Shown here: in pieces, positions 49,056 through 58,390 of the stretch
How positions within the stretch are numbered: position 1 is the stretch's first letter
Layout of the letters: every line of letters begins with the position of its first letter
Source of the DNA: a virus
IMG/VR virus record: IMGVR_UViG_3300042965_000182
Coordinates: 1-64,000 of that record
Reading direction: 5' to 3' (one strand)
DNA length: 64,000 nt
Notes under the pieces: generated by a model
What the model was told of the DNA's origin: nothing
What the model saw: the letters and a program-made list of their open reading frames with translations, nothing else
Databases searched by the model: none
Translations under genes and position numbers: made by a program

Positions 49056-49327
49056 ATGCATTAGGTTATAAAATACCAACTTCGGAATTTTTTACAATTT
49101 TAAAAAATCCATTTTTATTAACATTTATAATTGAAAACATTAAATGTGATTACGAAGAAATGAGACAAAGATTAAAAGAGCAGAAACCAATTCGTTCAGT
49201 TGAAGAGATAAAAGATGAGGTTGTAAAAGAATTAGAAAGAAGACAAAAAACAGGTTTACTAAAATCATATAAACATTTAAGAGAAATAGAAAAAGTTTCA
49301 GAAGATTTAGATTATCCTGAAATATGA
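48576..49327 (+). CDS. tail assembly chaperone, -1 frameshift fusion product
   Basis: After the slip at TTTTTTC (49028-49034) translation continues in the -1 frame for 97 residues (RGFWKLLNALGYKIPTSEFF through KVSEDLDYPEI) to a TGA at 49325-49327. That stop overlaps the next ATG, as expected for a genuine gene end. The total is about 250 residues. No start codon with a binding site exists in the extension, so frameshifting is the only simple way to express it. The G/GT type fusion is conserved across long-tailed phages. Confidence 0.8.
49011..49034 (+). promoter_or_regulatory. -1 programmed frameshift signal with internal Shine-Dalgarno
   Basis: The zero-frame codons GAT-TTT-TTC provide the heptamer T-TTT-TTC, a canonical X-XXY-YYZ slippery site. 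AGGAGG lies at 49011-49016, 11 bases upstream of the heptamer. An upstream SD at about 10 bases is the known stimulator of -1 shifting in E. coli dnaX. No strong downstream hairpin is evident in this AT-rich sequence. Confidence 0.8.
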
Positions 49328-50049
49328 TGGATATTTTACAAGACCAATTTGTTAAAAGAACGCTTGTCCGTTTAGAAAAATGTTTTATAATAGATTTAGA
49401 TAGGTTTTCTTTGCAATATGATGACAAGGTTTTAGATAACATTAGAGCGTTTGCTATTACTCAACTTTCAAGAGTTGCTGGTTTAGTTTCTGGTGTTTCA
49501 CAATCAACAGAGTATTTAGTAGAAAGTTCTATTGCTTTAATGAGAAAATTTGGCTTACAGGGTGTTTACATTTTCAGGTTAAATCCAAGACAAATCTCTT
49601 ATGGTGATAGAAAATTAGTAAATGTTTACAGGTATGGTTTTGGTTCATTTGATGTTCAATATTTTGGTAATGATTTAATTTCAGCGACAATAGATGGAAG
49701 GACAGGTCTTTTAACACCTCATTATGAACTAATCAAAAAAGGTGTTACTGATATTAGGTTATCACTTGGTTATTTAAAACTTATAGAATTAGAAACATTT
49801 TTCAGGGATTCACCTCCAAAGTTGCTTTTTGGTTTCCTTGAAAGGTTTTATTATGGGTTTATGTTAGAATTTTCATATTCTATGTCAGCAGAAAATCCAT
49901 ACAACATTGATTACAAAATAGTTATGAATTTACATCCAAACAGGTATTGGTATGGTGATGTTTTAAGAGGATTTAACGATTTCAATACGGAGATTTTAGA
50001 TAAGGTTCAATTAATGTCAGAGCAACCTATTAATTTTTATATGCCTTAA
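49324..50049 (+). CDS. tail protein between chaperone and tape measure
   Basis: 241 residues, starting MMDILQDQFVKRTLVRLEKC in the frameshift product's stop codon. Mixed alpha/beta; a central FGLQGVYIFRLNPRQISYGD and later LKLIELETFFRDSPPKLLFG. No family recognised. Tape-measure-adjacent genes often encode tail-tip or initiator proteins. Confidence 0.65.
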   Translation: MMDILQDQFVKRTLVRLEKCFIIDLDRFSLQYDDKVLDNIRAFAITQLSRVAGLVSGVSQSTEYLVESSIALMRKFGLQGVYIFRLNPRQISYGDRKLVNVYRYGFGSFDVQYFGNDLISATIDGRTGLLTPHYELIKKGVTDIRLSLGYLKLIELETFFRDSPPKLLFGFLERFYYGFMLEFSYSMSAENPYNIDYKIVMNLHPNRYWYGDVLRGFNDFNTEILDKVQLMSEQPINFYMP

Positions 50050-50053
50050 TAAT

Positions 50054-51874
50054 ATGCCAACGAGAAGAAGAATAGAAGGGGAAGGTGAGACTTTGCGTTC
50101 AGAGATAGTTGAAGAATTACAGGAGCGTTTAAAGGATATAACTGCGTTTTTTGAAGAATTAGGTGGGAAAGTTGAAGAGCAATCTGATATTTATAGAGAA
50201 GCAGAAAGAGATATGAGAAGGTTTTATACAAGGTTAGGAGAAGTTCGTGAAGTTTTAGAAAAGAAAAAGGTAGCAGTAGAAGAACTAACTTTAAAATTAG
50301 AAAAAGCAAGAGCTATTTACGAGAGATTAGAAGATGTATTAGAAGAAAGATTTCCAAGGGAACTTGAAGAACTTCGTAAAAAATTACAGGAAATGTCAGA
50401 AATTATTGAAAGAAGTTCAAGAAGTTTTGGTAGAATGTTGGCAGAAGGTATACCACTTGAAGATTTAGGTAGGTTTGGTAGAACTATTAGTGTAGTAGGC
50501 AGTGCTTTAAGAAGGTGGTTTGGTATTACTATACCGACAACTGTTTCTGAAATGTTAAGGGATTTAGTAAGGGGAATAGAAGATTTCAATACAAGGTTAT
50601 TACGATTAAGGGAGACTATACCACTTGCTTTTATAGAGGCTGGTGAAATAACAAGGACAGGTATGTTTGCTATTCAGCAGGAAATAGAAGGGTTTGCAAG
50701 GGCTATGAGGATGGAAAGAAGAGAATTTTTAGAAGTTTTCAGGGAATTAAGGGCTACTGGTCTTTTATATGCTATGAATGAATATCAAAGGATAATGACT
50801 TTACAAGACCTTTATTCACAAGGTGAAATAAGTGCAAGACAATTTATTAGTGGTATTTCAGATGCAATAAGGGAATTAAGAGGGTTAGCAATTGCTCTTG
50901 GTATGACTGATAATCAAATTTTAAGGTTTACGGAGACTTGGTCAAGATTACTTATGACAAGAGATGTAGATGAAGTTCAATCCGCTTTGGTTGCTTTACA
51001 AAGAAGAGCAGTAGAGGGTGGTATAGGTATGGAACAACTTACAAGGTTTATGGAGCAACTTACTGATAGAACAAGATGGTATGGTATTAATCTATTTGAA
51101 CTTTTAGGTATAACAAGGGATTTAACAGAACTTATAAGGACAGGTGCTATTACTACACAAGATTTCATAAATGCTTTAATTAGTGCTCGTCAGCAACTTT
51201 CACCTGACAGAGCAGGAACAATCTTTTACTTTTTAGCGAATTTTTCTGATGACCCTGCTGTTAGAAGGATGTTAGAAGGTTTTGAAAGGTCAGGTTTACA
51301 ACCTGTTTTAGCAGTTATGTATTTAATGAGGGAGCCTTGGGAAAGGTTTAGAGAAACTTGGGATGTATTAACTAATGAAGAAAGAAGAAGGATAACTTCG
51401 CTTTTAGAAAGGTTAGGGTTTGTTGAAAATGGGATGATACAATGGAACAGGTTAATAGAGACAGCAAACAGGTTTCAGGCAGAGTTTGTTTCAGCAGTTC
51501 AAAGGTATACAAATTTAATACCTGACCCGAGCGTAAGATTTTATATGGAGCAAGAACTTTTAAGGCAAGTTGGTATAAATGTTGGTTCACTTCAAGAGTT
51601 AGCGGTTACAACTTCATTAGCAACAAGGATGCATCAAATGACAACAGAAGGTATAAAAGAAGAAATGAGAGCAAGGGTAGAAAGAGACGAGGTTCTCGGC
51701 AGAGGTTTAAGAGAACTTGAAAAATATACAACTTTACTAACAGATGCTTTTTCAGAATTAAGGAAGACAGTTGGTGATTTGGCTGATTTTATTAACAGGG
51801 AAATTTTAAGGGAACCACAAAGGGTTGTTCCTACTGTTCCATCACCTATTTTTGCCCCTGAATTACCGAAATGA
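50054..51874 (+). CDS. tape measure protein
   Basis: 606 residues, helical, with long coiled-coil parts (residues 15-125), hydrophobic middle helices (GLLYAMNEYQRIMTLQDLYS) and a Pro-rich end. It sets tail length; at about 0.15 nm per residue this would give a tail of about 90 nm, short for a myovirus. Its place directly after the chaperone frameshift is diagnostic. The next gene starts in its stop codon. Confidence 0.8.
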   Translation: MPTRRRIEGEGETLRSEIVEELQERLKDITAFFEELGGKVEEQSDIYREAERDMRRFYTRLGEVREVLEKKKVAVEELTLKLEKARAIYERLEDVLEERFPRELEELRKKLQEMSEIIERSSRSFGRMLAEGIPLEDLGRFGRTISVVGSALRRWFGITIPTTVSEMLRDLVRGIEDFNTRLLRLRETIPLAFIEAGEITRTGMFAIQQEIEGFARAMRMERREFLEVFRELRATGLLYAMNEYQRIMTLQDLYSQGEISARQFISGISDAIRELRGLAIALGMTDNQILRFTETWSRLLMTRDVDEVQSALVALQRRAVEGGIGMEQLTRFMEQLTDRTRWYGINLFELLGITRDLTELIRTGAITTQDFINALISARQQLSPDRAGTIFYFLANFSDDPAVRRMLEGFERSGLQPVLAVMYLMREPWERFRETWDVLTNEERRRITSLLERLGFVENGMIQWNRLIETANRFQAEFVSAVQRYTNLIPDPSVRFYMEQELLRQVGINVGSLQELAVTTSLATRMHQMTTEGIKEEMRARVERDEVLGRGLRELEKYTTLLTDAFSELRKTVGDLADFINREILREPQRVVPTVPSPIFAPELPK

Positions 51875-54800
51875 GATTATACACTGATGTAAACATTGAT
51901 GTTCGTTTAGTAATCTTTAATGGTGAAAAACTGATTTTTTGTTCAAGAGATGCAAAAAGTTTCAGGGATGAATGGAAAAATAAAGGTGTAAGGCAGGTTA
52001 TTTCAGTGATAACAGGTGAAGTTTGGGATTTAGATGACCCTCAAAAGGTGTTGCTTTTAAATTTACCGCCTGTTTCTGTAACAATTACACAAGGAATGAA
52101 TACTTTTTCAACTGCTTCTGTTACTTTTGCTAATATTGGTGGCAGATTTTGGAAAAGGAAAGTTGGTGAGAAAGTTGACTGGTCAACTTGGAAAAACAGG
52201 TCAATTTTTAGTGATTTTGAAGGTGATTATGAAGAAGCAAGAGAAATTTTATTAAAAGAATTAAGAAAATGTGAAGGAAGTGATTATTACAAAAATTTAT
52301 TACATTATTTCAAAAACCCTATCACAGAAACTATTGACAACTTTACAAGACCATTTTTAGTTGTTGATTTTGGCAATCTAATTTTCATAGATGCAAAAGA
52401 CAGAGATGGTAAATGGAGAGCACTTTTTACAGGTTATATTGAAACTGTTTCAGAAACTTATGAATCAGCAAAAGATAGAAGGTTAACTTTAAGTTGTAGT
52501 GGTTTAGCAAGGTATTTTGACAGGGTTCCTGCTTTCCCTGAACTTGGTTCAGGCTTATTTTTCAGTTTAATTTTACCTGACAACTTAACAGAAGAAGAAA
52601 AATCTTTTTATCAGGGCTATTTTGCTTCATATAGAGAGTATAGTGATGTTTTTAAAGATAAGTTTACGCAATATGAAAATTTAAAAGATTTAATGAAGTT
52701 TATCCTTGAAATTTTCAGGTTCAGGTTAGGTCAGTTAAAAGAAGATGAAGCAGAAGAAGTTATAAGCAAGTTAAAGGTTGCTGGTATGGTTTCGCTTTCA
52801 GAACCTCAAAAAAGAGAGTTAGAAGACAGGATACAAAAGATTTTAGAAGGATTTAAACAAGCTTGGAAAGATAAAGGTGTTCATAAATTTCCGTTTTACA
52901 ACGATGTTTTTATTTATACAGGTTTCAATAATTTAAGGAATAAGTTCTATTTACCATATGGTTTGAAAATTGGTGGTGAAATAAAACTTTTAAACAAGTT
53001 AGCAATTGCTGATGTTTACATACCAGCAGAGTTTGACTTATTTTTTGAAAAAGGTAGTGGTGAAGGTCTTGGTTATTATTCTACCATTTTTGGTGAAAAA
53101 CTTACAAATCAATTAAAAGACAAAGATGTAGCAGTTCTTAATTTTTTAAAGAAGTTAATAGGGCTTTCAATTTTACAATCACCTTTTCATCCAACAGAGA
53201 AAAAACTAATTGAAGTAATTAGGGCTTTTTTAAAAGCATTTAATTTGTTCTTCTTTGAAGATGGATTTGGCAACATTGTAATGGATTTTATAAGGTATAA
53301 TGAAATACCAACTTCACCTTACGCTTTTTATGAGGAGTTAAGGGAAAATGGCGATAAATATATTTTCAGGGAGGAAAAAGATATACTCAGTAGTTCGTTT
53401 ACAAAAGATGGTAGCAAATTAATGACTGCTTTTTATTTTCATTCAATGTTAAACATACCAGGTGTTCCTCAGCTTTCTCAATTTATAACTGAATTAATGA
53501 ATTCAGGACACGCTTTTGCTTCACCTGAATTTGTTTTAAGGTTTGGTTATAATGTAGAAACAATACAGGATGTTTTTCTTTCTTGGAAAATAAACCTTTT
53601 TCAGTATAAGGAATTAGTTAAAACTTTAAATGAATATGCTATGGCACTTTTAGAACAAAGGAATGCTTTAAGGTGTTTCAGAATGAGGATAACAACAAGA
53701 CATAGACCTGATTTACAGGTTGGAAGGGTTATCTATTTACCTTCGCAGGAAAAACTTTGGTTTATAGAAAAAGTTTCACATACAATCACTTTGGGTTCAG
53801 ATTTTACAACTACTTTGGAACTTTCTGCTGGACACGACATTAATTATAAGTTAAGAGAACCAAGAGTTGTTTTAATAAAAAAGTTGAGTGATTTTCACAA
53901 TGAACTTTATTATCCTGATGGACAAACAGAAACAAGTTTTTCACCTGAATGTGGACTTGTTTTAGTAAACGGAACAGATTTCCCTGCTGAAATAAAAGAA
54001 AGTGTTTTATACGCACCAGCAAAATTTGTTGAAGATAAAACTTTATATAAGGTTTCTACTCAGTTTAATCCATTTTTACACGATTTTTATAAGGAAAGGA
54101 GTTCGCAATGGATAGTAATAGATATAAGGCTTTTATATTTTTTGGATTGGTTTCATACAGCGTTTACAAACTTTTTCAACAAAGACCCTGTTTACGATTA
54201 TTACAACAGAGAAAAACTATTGAATGAACCTGACATTGTTGTTTTACCTTACATTTCGTCAATTTGGAGAAATCCTGTTTCTGGTAAAGAATCAAGACAT
54301 TATAAAGGTAGAGCAATTGATATAAGTGGTATTGTATTTGTTATTTTTAGTAAAGAAGGTTTTAAAAAGTTGTTTGAAGGTTTGAAAAATTTAGTAAAAC
54401 TTGGTTCTTTACCTTGTAAAAAGTATGAAGTTGTAAGAGAAGACAAAAATTTTGTTTATGCTTCTTCTGTTGAAAGCAATTTAGAGGAAGTATTAAAGTA
54501 TGTCAATGATTTCACTATGAATGACATTTATAATTTTATTAAGGCAAAAGAAGGGTATTTCCTTGTTGCTTCAAAAGAAGAAAAAGAAACTTTCAAAAAA
54601 CAGTTAAAACTTTTATCATTAAAGGATTTATTCCACAAGTATTTTGACAAGATGAATTTCAGGAAGGATGTCAGAATGGATGAGTTATGGATTATGTCAG
54701 AATGGGAAAGGAAGTTATACACTCCGCTTTTAGTTTCAACTATTCCAGATGTAAAAGAAATCATAAAACAAAATGAATATATAAAAGCAAAGGAAGGAAT

Positions 54801-55320
54801 ACCTAACAAGGATTTACCGAAGTATGTTAAGGCGTTTGATGAAGGTGTTTACATTTTAAAATTTTCATTTGATGCTTCTGAAGGAGTTTCTATTGAAAGA
54901 CTTGCTCTTGCTAATGCTTTTACTTCTATCTTTTTAGTTCCTGAGCTTATTTCACCCGAGTATAATATAAGCAGAAAAATTGGAAGGTTTGTGGATGCTT
55001 CTGGTGGTATTTTAGAGTTATTGGCAGAATGTGTTAGGAAAAAAGTAATAGGTGACGAATTTTATCAAATGTTTGAAAACTATTATAAAGCTGAAGTGAG
55101 GACAACGCAAATTGCTGGTAAAGAAGAAGATATTAAGAAAAACTATTTAATATGGATTGCTGGCAATGGTAAAAATTATGAACAAATTTTAGATGATTTT
55201 GATGACATTAAAGAAGAGATTTCAAATTCTGGTGATGTTTATCACTTATACCATGTCCATATTTCAGTTGGTAAACCTGATTGTAAAGAAATACAATTTA
55301 TTTTGAAAGGTTTAAAATGA
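51871..55320 (+). CDS. baseplate hub/tail-tip protein with M15-like peptidase domain
   Basis: 1149 residues, the largest protein here. N-terminal 180 residues include VSVTITQGMNTFSTASVTFA, typical of hub proteins; residues about 600-680 contain HRPDLQVGRVIYLPSQEKLW and a TTTLELSAGH segment of the LysM/gp27-like type. After residue 700 a new domain appears with SRHYKGRAIDI (H810 and D817) and a C-terminal YHVHISVG (H1128, H1130). This H-x6-D and H-x-H arrangement is the zinc site of M15 D-Ala-D-Ala peptidases. It probably opens the peptidoglycan during DNA entry. It may also be the only visible lysozyme-type activity in this window. Confidence 0.75.
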   Translation: MRLYTDVNIDVRLVIFNGEKLIFCSRDAKSFRDEWKNKGVRQVISVITGEVWDLDDPQKVLLLNLPPVSVTITQGMNTFSTASVTFANIGGRFWKRKVGEKVDWSTWKNRSIFSDFEGDYEEAREILLKELRKCEGSDYYKNLLHYFKNPITETIDNFTRPFLVVDFGNLIFIDAKDRDGKWRALFTGYIETVSETYESAKDRRLTLSCSGLARYFDRVPAFPELGSGLFFSLILPDNLTEEEKSFYQGYFASYREYSDVFKDKFTQYENLKDLMKFILEIFRFRLGQLKEDEAEEVISKLKVAGMVSLSEPQKRELEDRIQKILEGFKQAWKDKGVHKFPFYNDVFIYTGFNNLRNKFYLPYGLKIGGEIKLLNKLAIADVYIPAEFDLFFEKGSGEGLGYYSTIFGEKLTNQLKDKDVAVLNFLKKLIGLSILQSPFHPTEKKLIEVIRAFLKAFNLFFFEDGFGNIVMDFIRYNEIPTSPYAFYEELRENGDKYIFREEKDILSSSFTKDGSKLMTAFYFHSMLNIPGVPQLSQFITELMNSGHAFASPEFVLRFGYNVETIQDVFLSWKINLFQYKELVKTLNEYAMALLEQRNALRCFRMRITTRHRPDLQVGRVIYLPSQEKLWFIEKVSHTITLGSDFTTTLELSAGHDINYKLREPRVVLIKKLSDFHNELYYPDGQTETSFSPECGLVLVNGTDFPAEIKESVLYAPAKFVEDKTLYKVSTQFNPFLHDFYKERSSQWIVIDIRLLYFLDWFHTAFTNFFNKDPVYDYYNREKLLNEPDIVVLPYISSIWRNPVSGKESRHYKGRAIDISGIVFVIFSKEGFKKLFEGLKNLVKLGSLPCKKYEVVREDKNFVYASSVESNLEEVLKYVNDFTMNDIYNFIKAKEGYFLVASKEEKETFKKQLKLLSLKDLFHKYFDKMNFRKDVRMDELWIMSEWERKLYTPLLVSTIPDVKEIIKQNEYIKAKEGIPNKDLPKYVKAFDEGVYILKFSFDASEGVSIERLALANAFTSIFLVPELISPEYNISRKIGRFVDASGGILELLAECVRKKVIGDEFYQMFENYYKAEVRTTQIAGKEEDIKKNYLIWIAGNGKNYEQILDDFDDIKEEISNSGDVYHLYHVHISVGKPDCKEIQFILKGLK

Positions 55321-56384
55321 TTTTTGAAGATTATACTTATACAAGGCAACAACTTGATTTAGGTGTCATAATTACACAAGAAGAGATATCACTTTATCAA
55401 AGTAAAAATTTTGTTTTAAAGGAAACAGAAATGGGGCAACTACCAATTTTCAACCATTCACTTGATATTCCCCGTTATAATGTAAAAAGTTTATTTACAA
55501 ATACAATTTATAGGGATTGTATTGCTTGTTCAGATGTGGGTGTTTCTGGTTATAAGCCTGGCGATGTAGTTGTTATTTTATCAATAAGGGATATAATGTT
55601 TTTCATTTTAACAAAGGTTAACTGGTTAGCACAGAGAAAATTTGAACAAGGACAAATAGAGCCTTATTTACCAGGCAGAAAAGTGTTTACAAATGAGGTC
55701 AGTTCAATTTCTTTGGAACAAACAGGTGAAATAATATTCAGGTTTAATGTTGGATATTATGACAATTTTATTAAGTTTGGTAGTTATTCAATTGATAAAA
55801 TAGGCAGGTCTTTACTTATAATTGGTAATGATGCTTTTGGCGAACTATTACAAATGGGATTTGATGGTTCAGTTCATTTTAAAACTTTAAAGGATTTAGA
55901 AATCATTTCAAAAACTACTTATTTAGATACAGAAGATTTAACTGTAAGGGTAGTGTCAGAAGATAAAGGTATTCTTTACGATGTAAACAATTATGTAGTT
56001 TTCCGAGTAAAGGATGATAAAAGTTTAGAGGAAACTTTTTTTAGGTTAAATCCTTCTTTTGTTGAACTTTATCTTGGTAAGGAAAAACAATGTCGGTTAT
56101 ACTATGAAGCAAAAAATGGCAAGAATGGTTTAATTGAATTAAATTTTAATGATAAATTTTATGTGATAATAGATGGTGAGAGTGAATTAATGAAGGTTTA
56201 CAGTGATGAAAACAATTTAACACCTGCTGTAAGGTATAAAGAGTTAAAGCAAGAATTAGAGAGTTTAAGAAATTGGTTAATGACGCATACTCATACTGGT
56301 AATTTAGGTAGTCCGACTTCACCACCACAGCAGAATTTACCTGTTATGAAAGACTTTAAAGCACAAAAAGTTCAAATAGAATAA
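55317..56384 (+). CDS. baseplate central spike protein
   Basis: 355 residues, starting in the previous stop. An N-terminal OB-fold region (PGDVVVILSIRDIMFFIL), then repetitive beta strands (GFDGSVHFKTLKDLEIISKT) as in a triple-stranded beta-helix, and a C-terminal helix ending with THTHTGNLGSPTSPPQQNLP. Histidine and proline-rich motifs of this kind are characteristic of gpV/gp45-like membrane-piercing spikes. Position after the hub supports this. Confidence 0.75.
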   Translation: MIFEDYTYTRQQLDLGVIITQEEISLYQSKNFVLKETEMGQLPIFNHSLDIPRYNVKSLFTNTIYRDCIACSDVGVSGYKPGDVVVILSIRDIMFFILTKVNWLAQRKFEQGQIEPYLPGRKVFTNEVSSISLEQTGEIIFRFNVGYYDNFIKFGSYSIDKIGRSLLIIGNDAFGELLQMGFDGSVHFKTLKDLEIISKTTYLDTEDLTVRVVSEDKGILYDVNNYVVFRVKDDKSLEETFFRLNPSFVELYLGKEKQCRLYYEAKNGKNGLIELNFNDKFYVIIDGESELMKVYSDENNLTPAVRYKELKQELESLRNWLMTHTHTGNLGSPTSPPQQNLPVMKDFKAQKVQIE

Positions 56385-56396
56385 AAGGAGGCGAAT

Positions 56397-56813
56397 ATGA
56401 ATTGGGAAGAAGTTTTAAATATTTTAAGACAAAATCTTATTGAATGGTTAGTAAAAGTTAAAAAAGATGATTATAAGCCAGAGTTTGTTTTAGATAACAT
56501 AGGGGAAATTAGTAATTTAGGTGGTGTTGGTGCTTTTTGTTTAGCAATAATTGATACAATAAAGGAATTGGAAGATAATGAATTTTTTGGCGACAGAATA
56601 GAAACTTTTCTTGATTTAAGTGATACACCTAATAGTTATTTAAAACAAAAGGGAAAATATTTGAAGGTTAACCAAAAAGAAGATGGTTTAGAGTTTTCAG
56701 AAATAAAATGGGGTGAAATTAGTGGTAGTTTAAACAATCAAACTGATTTAAAGCAAAAATTAGATGAATTAGAAACAAAAGCGATAGTTTATTCAATTGT
56801 TTTTGGTGGATAA
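56397..56813 (+). CDS. tail fibre-domain protein
   Basis: 138 residues. The second half matches a common fibre sequence pattern: FLDLSDTPNSYLKQKGKYLK, GLEFSEIKWGEISGSLNNQT, DLKQKLDELETKA. This segment is usually near the end of long fibres or on small fibre-adapter proteins. The N-terminal half (LNILRQNLIEWLVKVKKDDY) may attach to the baseplate. A short fibre or adapter role is inferred. Confidence 0.7.
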   Translation: MNWEEVLNILRQNLIEWLVKVKKDDYKPEFVLDNIGEISNLGGVGAFCLAIIDTIKELEDNEFFGDRIETFLDLSDTPNSYLKQKGKYLKVNQKEDGLEFSEIKWGEISGSLNNQTDLKQKLDELETKAIVYSIVFGG

Positions 56814-56815
56814 AA

Positions 56816-57373
56816 ATGAAGAAATTAATAAAAAATTACACCTTTTTACCAAATGAAAGAAAAATTATTTTCAATGATTATACGAGCATAGATTTGGAGA
56901 GGGTTTTAGTAATTACAAATGTAACAAGGAATATAATTATTTACAATTTTGCTGACCCGACGAAAGGAGGAAATGTTTCTGGTAATACTTTGATTTTAAA
57001 TTATGATACAACTGGTATGGATGCTAATGATAAATTACAGATTTGGTATGAAGATATTGAATTACCCTCATTAGAGAAAACACAAAAAAGACAATTAGGT
57101 TTATCAGGAATAGGTGTTGATATGCAATTTACAATAGAACAGGCTAACACTGCTTATGCTATTCCACCTGAGCCACCTAATGATTATTATACACTTTTAG
57201 TATATAATTCTTCTGATGTTGATATTTTTATAAGGTTTACAGAAGGAACAACTAATGGAGTTGGATTAGCAGCAGGTTCAGTATTTACAATAGATTTAGG
57301 TCCAAATCAGCAAATATATATTTATTGTAGAGTAAGCGGAACAACAATTAATTTATCTTATAAAGTTATTTAA
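56816..57373 (+). CDS. tail fibre/adhesin-region protein
   Basis: 185 residues, starting MKKLIKNYTFLPNERKIIFN two bases after the previous stop. The sequence YTSIDLERVLVITNVTRNII, IYNFADPTKGG and TLILNYDTTGMDANDKLQIW is a pattern seen in phage tail fibre cassettes. The C-terminal part is a small beta-sandwich (YYTLLVYNSSDVDIFIRFTE). Function: probably virion surface. Confidence 0.7.
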   Translation: MKKLIKNYTFLPNERKIIFNDYTSIDLERVLVITNVTRNIIIYNFADPTKGGNVSGNTLILNYDTTGMDANDKLQIWYEDIELPSLEKTQKRQLGLSGIGVDMQFTIEQANTAYAIPPEPPNDYYTLLVYNSSDVDIFIRFTEGTTNGVGLAAGSVFTIDLGPNQQIYIYCRVSGTTINLSYKVI

Positions 57374-57396
57374 AAAAAATTTAAAGGAGGTGAATT

Positions 57397-57783
57397 ATGG
57401 CATCAATATCAGATTATTATGAGAATAAAATTATAGACCATATGTTAAGGGGTCAGTCGTTTACTCCTCCTTCTACGATTTATTTAGCACTTTATACTGA
57501 ACCTCCTTCTGATTCTGGTGGAGGAACAGAAGTATCAGGTGGCGGTTATCAAAGACAACCGATTAGTTTAGCGCCTGCTTCAAATGGTGCAACTTATAAT
57601 GTTGAGGATATTGTTTTTCCAACCGCAACATCAGATTGGGGAACAATAGTAGCAGTTGGAATATTTGATGCTCAAACTGGTGGCAATCTTTTGATGTGGG
57701 CTATGTTGACTACTCCAAAAACAGTTAATGCTGGTGATACATTTATAATAAAAGCAGGTGATTTAGATATAAGTTTTGATTAA
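57397..57783 (+). CDS. tail fibre protein of a common small family
   Basis: 128 residues after an AAATTTAAAGGAGGTG leader. STIYLALYTEPPSDSGGGTE, VSGGGYQRQPISL, DWGTIVAVGIFDAQTGG and NLLMWAMLTTPKTVNAGD follow a family widespread in tail fibre regions. It probably forms part of the receptor-binding assembly. Confidence 0.75.
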   Translation: MASISDYYENKIIDHMLRGQSFTPPSTIYLALYTEPPSDSGGGTEVSGGGYQRQPISLAPASNGATYNVEDIVFPTATSDWGTIVAVGIFDAQTGGNLLMWAMLTTPKTVNAGDTFIIKAGDLDISFD

Positions 57784-57794
57784 GGAGGTAAATT

Positions 57795-58388
57795 ATGCCA
57801 TCAGAAGATTATATACAGCTTCCAGCTGATTCAACAGGAAAGAAAGTAAGGGCGATTTATAATGATATAACACAAAGTTATGAAGAAGTTCAGTTATCAA
57901 AGGAAATTGAAACAGTAAATCCTGTTTATGCTGTTGCTGTTTCTGCAAGTGCTGTTGCCGCCAGCAAGCATCATTTGAGTATTTGGAATGGTTCAACTTC
58001 AAGTTATATTAGAATTTTGAAAGTTATAGTTTCAATGCATTCTACAGCTGCAGTTAGTGGTTATATCATGCAATATATTATGCAAAGGGCGAGTGCTGTT
58101 AGTGGTGGAACTGCTTTAACAATAGTGAAATTTGATAACAGAAACCCAGACTTGCCAAGTGGAATTTCAGCCTCAACTGGTGCAACAGTAACATTAAAAG
58201 AGGCTCCAATAGCCATCTTTGCCATAAATCCAGAAGAGACTGGTTCACAATGTTATGTTCAGTTTGACCCGCCTACAGCAATTGTTATAGCACCAAGTGA
58301 AGGCATAACTATTCAGCAATACGCTACTGCTGGTGTTGGTTTATTTAATGCAGTAATTTATTTTAGTGTAGAAACAATTAGACCTTAA
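57795..58388 (+). CDS. tail fibre-region protein
   Basis: 197 residues. It opens MPSEDYIQLPADSTGKKVRA, a usual start for fibre-cluster proteins in phages, then a beta-sandwich with Ala, Ser and Thr (VAVSASAVAASKHHLSIWNG). More Ala/Ser-rich than neighbours, as virion surface proteins often are. Probably a trimmed fibre or an adapter. Confidence 0.65.
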   Translation: MPSEDYIQLPADSTGKKVRAIYNDITQSYEEVQLSKEIETVNPVYAVAVSASAVAASKHHLSIWNGSTSSYIRILKVIVSMHSTAAVSGYIMQYIMQRASAVSGGTALTIVKFDNRNPDLPSGISASTGATVTLKEAPIAIFAINPEETGSQCYVQFDPPTAIVIAPSEGITIQQYATAGVGLFNAVIYFSVETIRP

Positions 58389-58390
58389 CA

